The notes under the pieces were generated by a model. It made no database searches. It was not told the origin of the DNA and worked only from the letters and a program-made list of their open reading frames with translations. This document shows positions 23,944 through 35,222 of a stretch of 64,000 nt of DNA, piece by piece (position 1 is the stretch's first letter; every line of letters begins with the position of its first letter). A program made the translations under genes and the position numbers. Location: the NCBI RefSeq assembly GCF_052324685.1, contig NW_027506876.1, positions 434,001-498,000 of the forward strand, in the 5' to 3' direction. Origin of the DNA: Brachyhypopomus gauderio. Taxonomy: Eukaryota; Chordata; Actinopteri; Gymnotiformes; Hypopomidae.

Positions 23944-24382
23944 TGCTTCTTGATAGAATTACAAACACACCGCTGCTGTTTAGTGGTTTGTTGCCATTGT
24001 AAAGGCTATCGGGGAGCTCTTCCCTTTAGATCCTCAAAGTGAGCTCTCAGTCTCATGTGATCGATACAGGAATGTTCTAAATCGCCATGTACCTTGATAG
24101 CAGTACTAATGCAATCGGTTCAATCAAAATGAAACTCAGTGGAAACGTACCTAGTGCTTTGTCATGTTGTCTCCCAACGTAGAAAACTCATGCTACTCGG
24201 TTGATTTGTAGACGTTTGTGTTATAAAGGGATCGAATGATGTCAACATTTGGTGTTTGGATGTGAATGTTTTGTCTTAAAGCAGAGTAGACCTACTGCTT
24301 AGCCATTGTTGACATGATGACTTCCATGCTCTGATTGTATGAGGAAACGCCCACGAGAGATGTGCCCATTCAGACACGCAAG

Positions 24383-24455
24383 GTTTCTGTAGTGTAGTGG
24401 TCATCATGTTCGCCTAACACGCGAAAGGTCCCTGGTTCGATACCAGGCAGAAACA
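24383..24455 (+). tRNA. trnav-aac: tRNA-Val(AAC), near-intact, copy 40
   Basis: Class N with C25T, which leaves a G10-T25 wobble in the D stem. Both boxes intact. Confidence 0.88.
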
Positions 24456-24894
24456 TGCTTCTTGATAGAATTACAAACACACCACTGCTGTTTAGTGGTT
24501 TGTTGCCATTGTAAAGGCTATCGGGGAGCTCTTCCCTTTAGATCCTCAAAGTGAGCTCTCAGTCTCATGTGATCGATACAGGAATGTTCTAAATCGCCAT
24601 GTACCTTGATAGCAGTACTAATGCAATCGGTTCAATAAAAATGAAACTCAGTGGAAACGTACCTAGTGCTTTGTCATGTTGTCTCCCAACGTAGAAAACT
24701 CATGCTACTCGGTTGATTTGTAGACGTTTGTGTTATAAAGGTATCGAATGAAGTCAACATTTGGTGTTTGGATGTGAATGTTTTGTCTTAAAGCAGAGTA
24801 GACCTACTGCTTAGCCATTGTTGACATGATGACTTCCATGCTCTGATTGTATGAGGAAATGCCCACGAGAGATGTGCCCATTCAGACATGTAAG

Positions 24895-24967
24895 GTTTCT
24901 GTAGTGTAGTGGTCATCACGTTCGCCTAACACGCGAAAGGTCCCTGCTTCGATACCAGGCAGAAACA
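24895..24967 (+). tRNA. tRNA-Val(AAC)-like, class C, copy 41
   Basis: G53C. Confidence 0.75.
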
Positions 24968-25603
24968 TGCTTCTTGATAGAATTACAAACACACCGCTGC
25001 TGTTTAGTGGTTTGTTGCCAGTGTAAAGGCTATCGGGGAGCTCTTCCCTTTAGATCCTCAAAGTGAGCTCTCAGTCTCATGTGATCGATACAGGAATGTT
25101 CAAAATCGCCATGTACCTTGATAGCAGTACTAATGCAATCGGTTCAATCAAAATGAAACTCAGTGGAAACGTACCTAGTGCTTTGTCATGTTGTCTCCCA
25201 ACGTAGAAAACTCATGCTACTTGGTTGATTTGTAGACGTTTGTGTTATAAAGGGATCGAATGATGTCAACATTTGGTGTTTGGATGTGAATGTTTTGTCT
25301 TAAAGCAGAGTAGACCTACTGCTTAGCAAGTGTTGATCGGTTCAATCAAAATGAAACTCAGTGGAAACGTACCTAGTGCTTTGTCATGTTGTCTCCCAAC
25401 GTAGAAACTCATGCTACTCGGTTGATTTGTAGACGTTTGTGTTATAAAGGTATCGAATGAAGTCAACATTTGGTGTTTGGATGTGAATGTTTTGTCTTAA
25501 AGCAGAGTAGACCTACCGCTTAGCCATTGTTGACATGATGACTTCCATGCTCTGATTGTATGAGGAAACGCCCACGGGAGATGTGCCCATTCAGACACGC
25601 AAG

Positions 25604-25676
25604 GTTTCTGTAGTGTAGTGTTCATCACGTTCGCTTAACACGCGTAAGGTCCCTGGTTCGATACCAGGCAGAAACA
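25604..25676 (+). tRNA. tRNA-Val(AAC)-like, class T, copy 42
   Basis: G19T, C32T, A42T. Confidence 0.75.
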
Positions 25677-26115
25677 TGCTTCTTGATAGAATTACAAACA
25701 CACCACTGCTGTTTAGTGGTTTGTTGCCATTGTAAAGGCTATCGGGGAGCTCTTCCCTTTAGATCCTCAAAGTGAGCTCTCAGTCTCATGTGATCGATAC
25801 AGGAATGTTCTAAATCGCCATGTACCTTGATAGCAGTACTAATGCAATCGGTTCAATCAAAATGAAACTCAGTGGAAACGTACCTAGTGCTTTGTCATGT
25901 TGTCTCCCAACGTAGAAAACTCATGCTACTCGGTTGATTTGTAGACGTTTGTGTTATAAAGGGATCGAATGATGTCAACATTTGGTGTTTGGATGTGAAT
26001 GTTTTGTCTTAAAGCAGAGTAGACCTACTGCTTAGCCATTGTTGACATGATGACTTCCATGCTCTGATTGTATGAGGAAACGCCCACGAGAGATGTGCCC
26101 ATTCAGACACGCAAG

Positions 26116-26188
26116 GTTTCTGTAGTGTAGTGGTCATCACGTTCGCCTAACACGCGAAAGGTCCCTGGTTCGATACCAGGCAGAAACA
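26116..26188 (+). tRNA. trnav-aac: tRNA-Val(AAC), intact, copy 43
   Basis: Class N, consensus. Confidence 0.93.
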
Positions 26189-26825
26189 TGCTTCTTGATA
26201 GAATTACAAACACACCACTGCTGTTTAGTGGTTTGTTGCCATTGTAAAGGCTATCGGGGAGCTCTTCCCTTTAGATCCTCAAAGTGAGCTCTCAGTCTCA
26301 TGTGATCGATACAGGAATGTTCTAAATCGCCATGTACCTTGATAGCAGTACTAATGCAATCGGTTCAATCAAAATGAAACTCAGTGGAAACGTACCTAGT
26401 GCTTTGTCATGTTGTCTCCCAACGTAGAAAACTCATGCTACTCGGTTGATTTGTAGACGTTTGTGTTATAAAGGGATCGAATGATGTCAACATTTGGTGT
26501 TTGGATGTGAATGTTTTGTCTTAAAGCAGAGTAGACCTACTGCTTAGCCAGTGTTGATCGGTTCAATCAAAATGAAACTCAGTGGAAACTTACCTGGTGT
26601 TTTGTCATGTTGTCTCCCAACGTAGAAAACTCATGCTACTCGGTTGATTTGTAGACGTTTGTGTTATAAAGGGATCGAATGATGTCAACATTTGGTGTTT
26701 GGATGTGAATGTTTTGTCTTAAAGCAGAGTAGACCTACTGCTTAGCCATTGTTGACATGATGACTTCCATGCTCTGATTGTATGAGGAAACGCCCACGAG
26801 AGATGTGCCCATTCAGACACGCAAG

Positions 26826-26898
26826 GTTTCTGTAGTGTAGTGGTCATCACGTTCGCCTAACACGCGAAAGGTCCCTGGTTCGATACCAGGCAGAAACA
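26826..26898 (+). tRNA. trnav-aac: tRNA-Val(AAC), intact, copy 44
   Basis: Class N gene followed by a class C type spacer (TTGCCAGTG, TACTTGG, AAATCAGAG): a recombinant unit. Confidence 0.93.
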
Positions 26899-27535
26899 TG
26901 CTTCTTGATAGAATTACAAACACACCACTGCTGTTTAGTGGTTTGTTGCCAGTGTAAAGGCTATCGGGGAGCTCTTCCCTTTAGATCCTCAAAGTGAGCT
27001 CTCAGTCTCATGTGATCGATACAGGAATGTTCTAAATCGCCATGTACCTTGATAGCAGTACTAATGCAATCGGTTCAATCAAAATGAAACTCAGTGGAAA
27101 CGTACCTAGTGCTTTGTCATGTTGTCTCCCAACGTAGAAAACTCATGCTACTTGGTTGATTTGTAGACGTTTGTGTTATAAAGGGATCGAATGATGTCAA
27201 CATTTGGTGTTTGGATGTGAATGTTTTGTCTTAAATCAGAGTAGACCTACTGCTTAGCCAGTGTTGATCGGTTCAATCAAAATGAAACTCAGTGGAAACT
27301 TACCTGGTGCTTTGTCATGTTGTCTCCCAACGTAGAAAACTCATGCTACTCGGTTGATTTGTAGACGTTTGTGTTATAAAGGTATCGAATGAAGTCAACA
27401 TTTGGTGTTTGGATGTGAATGTTTTGTCTTAAAGCAGAGTAGACCTACCGCTTAGCCATTGTTGACATGATGACTTCCATGCTCTGATTGTATGAGGAAA
27501 CGCCCACGGGAGATGTGCCCATTCAGACACGCAAG

Positions 27536-27608
27536 GTTTCTGTAGTGTAGTGTTCATCACGTTCGCTTAACACGCGTAAGGTCCCTGGTTCGATACCAGG
27601 CAGAAACA
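27536..27608 (+). tRNA. tRNA-Val(AAC)-like, class T, copy 45
   Basis: G19T, C32T, A42T. Spacer has the AATAAAAATG and TACTTGG forms. Confidence 0.75.
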
Positions 27609-28047
27609 TGCTTCTTGATAGAATTACAAACACACCACTGCTGTTTAGTGGTTTGTTGCCATTGTAAAGGCTATCGGGGAGCTCTTCCCTTTAGATCCTC
27701 AAAGTGAGCTCTCAGTCTCATGTGATCGATACAGGAATGTTCTAAATCGCCATGTACCTTGATAGCAGTACTAATGCAATCGGTTCAATAAAAATGAAAC
27801 TCAGTGGAAACGTACCTAGTGCTTTGTCATGTTGTCTCCCAACGTAGAAAACTCATGCTACTTGGTTGATTTGTAGACGTTTGTGTTATAAAGGGATCGA
27901 ATGATGTCAACATTTGGTGTTTGGATGTGAATGTTTTGTCTTAAAGCAGAGTAGACCTACTGCTTAGCCATTGTTGACATGATGACTTCCATGCTCTGAT
28001 TGTATGAGGAAACGCCCACGAGAGATGTGCCCATTCAGACACGCAAG

Positions 28048-28120
28048 GTTTCTGTAGTGTAGTGGTCATCACGTTCGCCTAACACGCGAAAGGTCCCTGG
28101 TTCGATACCAGGCAGAAACA
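28048..28120 (+). tRNA. trnav-aac: tRNA-Val(AAC), intact, copy 46
   Basis: Class N, consensus. Confidence 0.93.
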
Positions 28121-28757
28121 TGCTTCTTGATAGAATTACAAACACACCACTGCTGTTTAGTGGTTTGTTGCCATTGTAAAGGCTATCGGGGAGCTCTTCC
28201 CTTTAGATCCTCAAAGTGAGCTCTCAGTCTCATGTGATCGATACAGGAATGTTCTAAATCGCCATGTACCTTGATAGCAGTACTAATGCAATCGGTTCAA
28301 TCAAAATGAAACTCAGTGGAAACGTACCTAGTGCTTTGTCATGTTGTCTCCCAACGTAGAAAACTCATGCTACTCGGTTGATTTGTAGACGTTTGTGTTA
28401 TAAAGGGATCGAATGATGTCAACATTTGGTGTTTGGATGTGAATGTTTTGTCTTAAAGCAGAGTAGACCTACTGCTTAGCCAGTGTTGATCGGTTCAATC
28501 AAAATGAAACTCAGTGGAAACTTACCTGGTGTTTTGTCATGTTGTCTCCCAACGTAGAAAACTCATGCTACTCGGTTGATTTGTAGACGTTTGTGTTATA
28601 AAGGGATCGAATGATGTCAACATTTGGTGTTTGGATGTGAATGTTTTGTCTTAAAGCAGAGTAGACCTACTGCTTAGCCATTGTTGACATGATGACTTCC
28701 ATGCTCTGATTGTATGAGGAAACGCCCACGAGAGATGTGCCCATTCAGACACGCAAG

Positions 28758-28830
28758 GTTTCTGTAGTGTAGTGGTCATCACGTTCGCCTAACACGCGAA
28801 AGGTCCCTGGTTCGATACCAGGCAGAAACA
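28758..28830 (+). tRNA. trnav-aac: tRNA-Val(AAC), intact, copy 47
   Basis: Class N, consensus; paralogue of copy 57. Confidence 0.93.
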
Positions 28831-29269
28831 TGCTTCTTGATAGAATTACAAACACACCACTGCTGTTTAGTGGTTTGTTGCCATTGTAAAGGCTATCGGG
28901 GAGCTCTTCCCTTTAGATCCTCAAAGTGAGCTCTCAGTCTCATGTGATCGATACAGGAATGTTCTAAATCGCCATGTACCTTGATAGCAGTACTAATGCA
29001 ATCGGTTCAATAAAAATGAAACTCAGTGGAAACGTACCTAGTGCTTTGTCATGTTGTCTCCCAACGTAGAAAACTCATGCTACTCGGTTGATTTGTAGAC
29101 GTTTGTGTTATAAAGGTATCGAATGAAGTCAACATTTGGTGTTTGGATGTGAATGTTTTGTCTTAAAGCAGAGTAGACCTACTGCTTAGCCATTGTTGAC
29201 ATGATGACTTCCATGCTCTGATTGTATGAGGAAATGCCCACGAGAGATGTGCCCATTCAGACATGTAAG

Positions 29270-29342
29270 GTTTCTGTAGTGTAGTGGTCATCATGTTCGC
29301 CTAACACGCGAAAGGTCCCTGCTTCGATACCAGGCAGAAACA
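29270..29342 (+). tRNA. tRNA-Val(AAC)-like, class C, copy 48
   Basis: G53C plus C25T (D-stem wobble). Confidence 0.73.
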
Positions 29343-29979
29343 TGCTTCTTGATAGAATTACAAACACACCACTGCTGTTTAGTGGTTTGTTGCCAGTGTA
29401 AAGGCTATCGGGGAGCTCTTCCCTTTAGATCCTCAAAGTGAGCTCTCAGTCTCATGTGATCGATACAGGAATGTTCTAAATCGCCATGTACCTTGATAGC
29501 AGTACTAATGCAATCGGTTCAATCAAAATGAAACTCAGTGGAAACGTACCTAGTGCTTTGTCATGTTGTCTCCCAACGTAGAAAACTCATGCTACTTGGT
29601 TGATTTGTAGACGTTTGTGTTATAAAGGGATCGAATGATGTCAACATTTGGTGTTTGGATGTGAATGTTTTGTCTTAAATCAGAGTAGACCTACTGCTTA
29701 GCCAGTGTTGATCGGTTCAATCAAAATGAAACTCAGTGGAAACTTACCTGGTGCTTTGTCATGTTGTCTCCCAACGTAGAAAACTCATGCTACTCGGTTG
29801 ATTTGTAGACGTTTGTGTTATAAAGGTATCGAATGAAGTCAACATTTGGTGTTTGGATGTGAATGTTTTGTCTTAAAGCAGAGTAGACCTACCGCTTAGC
29901 CATTGTTGACATGATGACTTCCATGCTCTGATTGTATGAGGAAACGCCCACGAGAGATGTGCCCATTCAGACAAGCAAG

Positions 29980-30052
29980 GTTTCTGTAGTGTTGTGGTCA
30001 TCACGTTCGCCTAACACGCGAAAGGTCCCTGGTTCGATACCACGCAGAAACA
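29980..30052 (+). tRNA. tRNA-Val(AAC)-like, class K, copy 49
   Basis: A14T removes the invariant A of box A and the 8-14 tertiary pair; G64C breaks pair 50-64 in the T stem. Flank ACAAGCAAG. Followed by two extra modules. Probable pseudogene and a handy marker for block copies (recurs at 41574 and 52672). Confidence 0.72.
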
Positions 30053-30887
30053 TGCTTCTTGATAGAATTACAAACACACCACTGCTGTTTAGTGGTTTGT
30101 TGCCAGTGTAAAGGCTATCGGGGAGCTCTTCCCTTTAGATCCTCAAAGTGAGCTCTCAGTCTCATGTGATCGATACAGGAATGTTCTAAATCGCCATGTA
30201 CCTTGATAGCAGTACTAATGCAATCAGTTCAATCAAAATGAAACTCAGTGGAAACTTACCTGGTGCTTTGTCATGTTGTCTCCCAACGTAGAAAACTCAT
30301 GCTACTCGGTTGATTTGTAGACGTTTGTGTTATAAAGGGATCGAATGATGTCAACATTTGGTGTTTGGATGTGAATGTTTTGTCTTAAAGCAGAGTAGAC
30401 CTACTGCTTAGCCAGTGTTGATCGGTTCAATCAAAATGAAACTCAGTGGAAACTTACCTGGTGCTTTGTCATGTTGTCTCCCAACTTAGAAAACTCATGC
30501 TACTCGGTTGATTTGTAGACGTTTGTGTTATAAAGGGATCGAATGATGTCAACATTTGGTGTTTGGATGTGAATGTTTTGTCTTAAAGCAGAGTAGACCT
30601 ACTGCTTAGCAAGTGTTGATCGGTTCAATCAAAATGAAACTCAGTGGAAACGTACCTAGTGCTTTGTCATGTTGTCTCCCAACGTAGAAAACTCATGCTA
30701 CTCGGTTGATTTGTAGACGTTTGTGTTATAAAGGTATCGAATGAAGTCAACATTTGGTGTTTGAATGTGAATGTTTTGTCTTAAAGCAGAATAGACCTAC
30801 CGCTTAGCCATTGTTGACATGATGACTTCCATGCTCTGATTGTATGAGGAAACGCCCACGAGAGATGTGCCCATTCAGACACGCAAG

Positions 30888-30960
30888 GTTTCTGTAGTGT
30901 AGTGTTCATCACGTTCGCCTAACACGCGAAAGGTCCCTGGTTCGATACCAGGCAGAAACA
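30888..30960 (+). tRNA. tRNA-Val(AAC)-like, class G, copy 50
   Basis: G19T is the only change. The hairpin loop downstream reads TCTGTTT. Confidence 0.78.
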
Positions 30961-31597
30961 TGCTTCTTGATAGAATTACAAACACACCACTTCTGTTTAG
31001 TGGTTTGTTGCCATTGTAAAGGCTATCGGGGAGCTCTTCCCTTTAGATCCTCAAAGTGAGCTCTCAGTCTCATGTGATCGATACAGCAATGTTCTAAATC
31101 GCCATGTACCTTGATAGCAGTACTAATGCAATCGGTTCAATCAAAATGAAACTCAGTGGAAACGTACCTAGTGCTTTGTCATGTTGTCTCCCAACGTAGA
31201 AAACTCATGCTACTTGGTTGATTTGTAGACGTTTGTGTTATAAAGGGATCGAATGATGTCAACATTTGGTGTTTGGATGTGAATGTTTTGTCTTAAAGCA
31301 GAGTAGACCTACTGCTTAGCCAGTGTTGATCGGTTCAATCAAAATGAAACTCAGTGGAAACGTACCTAGTGCTTTGTCATGTTGTCTCCCAACGTAGAAA
31401 ACTCATGCTACTCGGTTGATTTGTAGACGTTTGTGTTATAAAGGGATCGAATGATGTCAACATTTGGTGTTTGGATGTGAATGTTTTGTCTTAAAGCAGA
31501 GTAGACCTACTGCTTAGCCATTGTTGACATGATGACTTCCATGCTCTGATTGTATGAGGAAACGCCCACGAGAGATGTGCCCATTCAGACACGCAAG

Positions 31598-31670
31598 GTT
31601 TCTGTAGTGTAGTGGTCATCACGTTCGCCTAACACGCGAAAGGTCCCTGGTTCGATACCAGGCAGAAACA
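31598..31670 (+). tRNA. trnav-aac: tRNA-Val(AAC), intact, copy 51
   Basis: Class N, consensus. Spacer has private GTGATCTATAC and ACTCTGTGG forms. Confidence 0.93.
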
Positions 31671-32109
31671 TGCTTCTTGATAGAATTACAAACACACCAC
31701 TGCTGTTTAGTGGTTTGTTGCCAGTGTAAAGGCTATCGGGGAGCTCTTCCCTTTAGATCCTCAAAGTGAGCTCTCAGTCTCATGTGATCTATACAGGAAT
31801 GTTCTAAATCGCCATGTACCTTGATAGCAGTACTAATGCAATCGGTTCAATCAAAATGAAACTCTGTGGAAACGTACCTAGTGCTTTGTCATGTTGTCTC
31901 CCAACGTAGAAAACTCATGCTACTTGGTTGATTTGTAGACGTTTGTGTTATAAAGGGATCGAATGATGTCAACATTTGGTGTTTGGATGTGAATGTTTTG
32001 TCTTAAAGCAGAGTAGACCTACTGCTTAGCCATTGTTGACATGATGACTTCCATGCTCTGATTGTATGAGGAAACGCCCACGAGAGATGTGCCCATTCAG
32101 ACATGTAAG

Positions 32110-32182
32110 GTTTCTGTAGTGTAGTGGTCATCACGTTCGCCTAACACGCGAAAGGTCCCTGCTTCGATACCAGGCAGAAACA
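32110..32182 (+). tRNA. tRNA-Val(AAC)-like, class C, copy 52
   Basis: G53C; spacer has GTGATATATTCAGG. Confidence 0.75.
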
Positions 32183-32819
32183 TGCTTCTTGATAGAATTA
32201 CAAACACACCACTGCTGTTTAGTGGTTTGTTGCCAGTGTAAAGGCTATCGGGGAGCTCTTCCCTTTAGATCCTCAAAGTGAGCTCTCAGTCTCATGTGAT
32301 ATATTCAGGAATGTTCTAAATCGCCATGTACCTTGATAGCAGTACTAATGCAATCGGTTCAATCAAAATGAAACTCTGTGGAAACGTACCTAGTGCTTTG
32401 TCATGTTGTCTCCCAACGTAGAAAACTCATGCTACTCGGTTGATTTGTAGACGTTTGTGTTATAAAGGGATCGAATGATGTCAACATTTGGTGTTTGGAT
32501 GTGAATGTTTTGTCTTAAATCAGAGTAGACCTACTGCTTAGCCAGTGTTGATCGGTTCAATCAAAATGAAACTCAGTGGAAACTTACCTGGTGCTTTGTC
32601 ATGTTGTCTCCCAACGTAGAAAACTCATGCTACTCGGTTGATTTGTAGACGTTTGTGTTATAAAGGTATCGAATGAAGTCAACATTTGGTGTTTGGATGT
32701 GAATGTTTTGTCTTAAAGCAGAGTAGACCTACCGCTTAGCCATTGTTGACATGATGACTTCCATGCTCTGATTGTATGAGGAAACGCCCACGGGAGATGT
32801 GCCCATTCAGACACGCAAG

Positions 32820-32892
32820 GTTTCTGTAGTGTAGTGTTCATCACGTTCGCTTAACACGCGTAAGGTCCCTGGTTCGATACCAGGCAGAAACA
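32820..32892 (+). tRNA. tRNA-Val(AAC)-like, class T, copy 53
   Basis: G19T, C32T, A42T; spacer GTTTTAAATCG contains a T4 run about 130 bp past the gene. Confidence 0.75.
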
Positions 32893-33331
32893 TGCTTCTT
32901 GATAGAATTACAAACACACCACTGCTGTTTAGTGGTTTGTTGCCATTGTAAAGGCTATCGGGGAGCTCTTCCCTTTAGATCCTCAAAGTGAGCTCTCAGT
33001 CTCATGTGATCGATACAGGAATGTTTTAAATCGCCATGTACCTTGATAGCAGTACTAATGCAATCGGTTCAATAAAAATGAAACTCAGTGGAAACGTACC
33101 TAGTGCTTTGTCATGTTGTCTCCCAACGTAGAAAACTCATGCTACTTGGTTGATTTGTAGACGTTTGTGTTATAAAGGGATCGAATGATGTCAACATTTG
33201 GTGTTTGGATGTGAATGTTTTGTCTTAAAGCAGAGTAGACCTACTGCTTAGCCATTGTTGACATGATGACTTCCATGCTCTGATTGTATGAGGAAACGCC
33301 CACGAGAGATGTGCCCATTCAGACACGCAAG

Positions 33332-33404
33332 GTTTCTGTAGTGTAGTGGTCATCACGTTCGCCTAACACGCGAAAGGTCCCTGGTTCGATACCAGGCAGA
33401 AACA
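33332..33404 (+). tRNA. trnav-aac: tRNA-Val(AAC), intact, copy 54
   Basis: Class N, consensus. Base 33407 just after it is A where the paralogue at 45001 has C. Confidence 0.93.
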
Positions 33405-34041
33405 TGATTCTTGATAGAATTACAAACACACCACTGCTGTTTAGTGGTTTGTTGCCATTGTAAAGGCTATCGGGGAGCTCTTCCCTTTAGATCCTCAAAG
33501 TGAGCTCTCAGTCTCATGTGATCGATACAGGAATGTTCTAAATCGCCATGTACCTTGATAGCAGTACTAATGCAATCGGTTCAATCAAAATGAAACTCAG
33601 TGGAAACGTACCTAGTGCTTTGTCATGTTGTCTCCCAACGTAGAAAACTCATGCTACTCGGTTGATTTGTAGACGTTTGTGTTATAAAGGGATCGAATGA
33701 TGTCAACATTTGGTGTTTGGATGTGAATGTTTTGTCTTAAATCAGAGTAGACCTACTGCTTAGCCAGTGTTGATCGGTTCAATCAAAATGAAACTCAGTG
33801 GAAACTTACCTGGTGCTTTGTCATGTTGTCTCCCAACGTAGAAAACTCATGCTACTCGGTTGATTTGTAGACGTTTGTGTTATAAAGGTATCGAATGAAG
33901 TCAACATTTGGTGTTTGGATGTGAATGTTTTGTCTTAAAGCAGAGTAGACCTACCGCTTAGCCATTGTTGACATGATGACTTCCATGCTCTGATTGTATG
34001 AGGAAACGCCCACGGGAGATGTGCCCATTCAGACACGCAAG

Positions 34042-34114
34042 GTTTCTGTAGTGTAGTGTTCATCACGTTCGCTTAACACGCGTAAGGTCCCTGGTTCGAT
34101 ACCAGGCAGAAACA
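34042..34114 (+). tRNA. tRNA-Val(AAC)-like, class T, copy 55
   Basis: G19T, C32T, A42T. Confidence 0.75.
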
Positions 34115-34553
34115 TGCTTCTTGATAGAATTACAAACACACCACTGCTGTTTAGTGGTTTGTTGCCATTGTAAAGGCTATCGGGGAGCTCTTCCCTTTAG
34201 ATCCTCAAAGTGAGCTCTCAGTCTCATGTGATCGATACAGGAATGTTTTAAATCGCCATGTACCTTGATAGCAGTACTAATGCAATCGGTTCAATAAAAA
34301 TGAAACTCAGTGGAAACGTACCTAGTGCTTTGTCATGTTGTCTCCCAACGTAGAAAACTCATGCTACTTGGTTGATTTGTAGACGTTTGTGTTATAAAGG
34401 GATCGAATGATGTCAACATTTGGTGTTTGGATGTGAATGTTTTGTCTTAAAGCAGAGTAGACCTACTGCTTAGCCATTGTTGACATGATGACTTCCATGC
34501 TCTGATTGTATGAGGAAATGCCCACGAGAGATGTGCCCATTCAGACATGTAAG

Positions 34554-34626
34554 GTTTCTGTAGTGTAGTGGTCATCACGTTCGCCTAACACGCGAAAGGT
34601 CCCTGCTTCGATACCAGGCAGAAACA
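34554..34626 (+). tRNA. tRNA-Val(AAC)-like, class C, copy 56
   Basis: G53C. The last tRNA before the LINE, whose insertion splits this unit's spacer. Confidence 0.75.
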
Positions 34627-34947
34627 TGCTTCTTGATAGAATTACAAACACACCACTGCTGTTTAGTGGTTTGTTGCCAGTGTAAAGGCTATCGGGGAGC
34701 TCTTCCCTTTAGATCCTCAAAGTGAGCTCTCAGTCTCATGTGATCGATACAGGAATGTTCTAAATCGCCATGTACCTTGATAGCAGTACTAATGCAATCG
34801 GTTCAATCAAAATGAAACTCAGTGGAAACGTACCTAGTGCTTTGTCATGTTGTCTCCCAACGTAGAAAACTCATGCTACTTGGTTGATTTGTAGACGTTT
34901 GTGTTATAAAGGGATCGAATGATGTCAACATTTGGTGTTTGGATGTG

Positions 34948-34958
34948 ACATTTGGTGT
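34948..34958 (+). other. 11-bp filler at the 5' junction of LINE copy 1
   Basis: ACATTTGGTGT repeats 34928-34938 exactly, 20 bp away, and sits between the interrupted array (GTTTGGATGTGA) and the first 5' repeat of the LINE. It is not found at the 3' junction, so it is not a target-site duplication. It fits template jumping by the reverse transcriptase during second-strand joining (inference). Confidence 0.7.
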
Positions 34959-35038
34959 CTTCCTGCCGACGCTGCTTCCTGCCGACGCTGCTTCCTGCCG
35001 ACGCTGCTTCCTGCCGACGCTGCTTCCTGCCGACGCTG
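34959..35038 (+). repeat. 16-bp 5' tandem repeat of LINE copy 1, 5 units
   Basis: CTTCCTGCCGACGCTG five times without visible change. Tandem 5' UTR units are known in several LINE groups and can act as promoter monomers; that role here is inference. Copy 2 has six units. Confidence 0.93.
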
Positions 35039-35222
35039 TTGCGGAGCGAATTTTGATTGTTTCTCTAAAGTGTGATAATCTGTTTACGTACTAATCTTTA
35101 CTTTTTGCCTCCCTAGACAACTATTACAGGTAGTGCTTCCACTATCAAGACAGTTGACTACTCTCTTCGACTGGAAACATCTTCGACATTTCGACATCTT
35201 AACCGAAGCTAAGTATTTCATC
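35039..35222 (+). other. LINE copy 1 5' UTR after the repeats
   Basis: 184 bp from TTGCGGAGCG to the first ATG of ORF1. It contains a pyrimidine stretch ending in CCTCCCTAG. The ORF1 frame is already open before the ATG (readable from a GTG at 35133), but no ATG precedes 35223 in that frame. Confidence 0.6.

Larger units (their letters stand above)
1..34948 (+). repeat. Tandem tRNA-Val(AAC) array, segment 1 (56 tRNA copies)
   Basis: Direct tandem repeat filling the first 35 kb. Each unit is about 512 bp: roughly 60 bp of 5' flank starting near TTGTTGACATGATGACTTCC, the 73-bp tRNA, then about 380 bp of spacer. The last 198 bp of the spacer (from CGGTTCAAT to the end of CTTAGCC) is also present as a free-standing module, so tRNA starts fall 512, 710 or 908 bp apart; 513, 709 and 909 reflect single-base indels. 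Spacer content is the same throughout: a short hairpin after the tRNA, an AGCTC-rich stretch, the 198-bp module, no open frame and no oligo-T terminator near the tRNA. All copies are on +. Class-specific spacer markers travel with tRNA classes, for example ACATGTAAG upstream of class C and CACGGGAG upstream of class T. The left end is cut by the window edge. Confidence 0.97.

Noticed and set aside
1-34948. CRISPR-like or bacterial repeat array
   Set aside because: Units are 512 bp with an internal eukaryotic tRNA gene; there are no short repeats with unique spacers and no cas genes.
35133-35222. GTG start for ORF1 adding 30 residues
   Set aside because: GTG starts are rare in eukaryotes, the added segment has no domain character, and an ATG at 35223 lies directly before the zinc-binding part.
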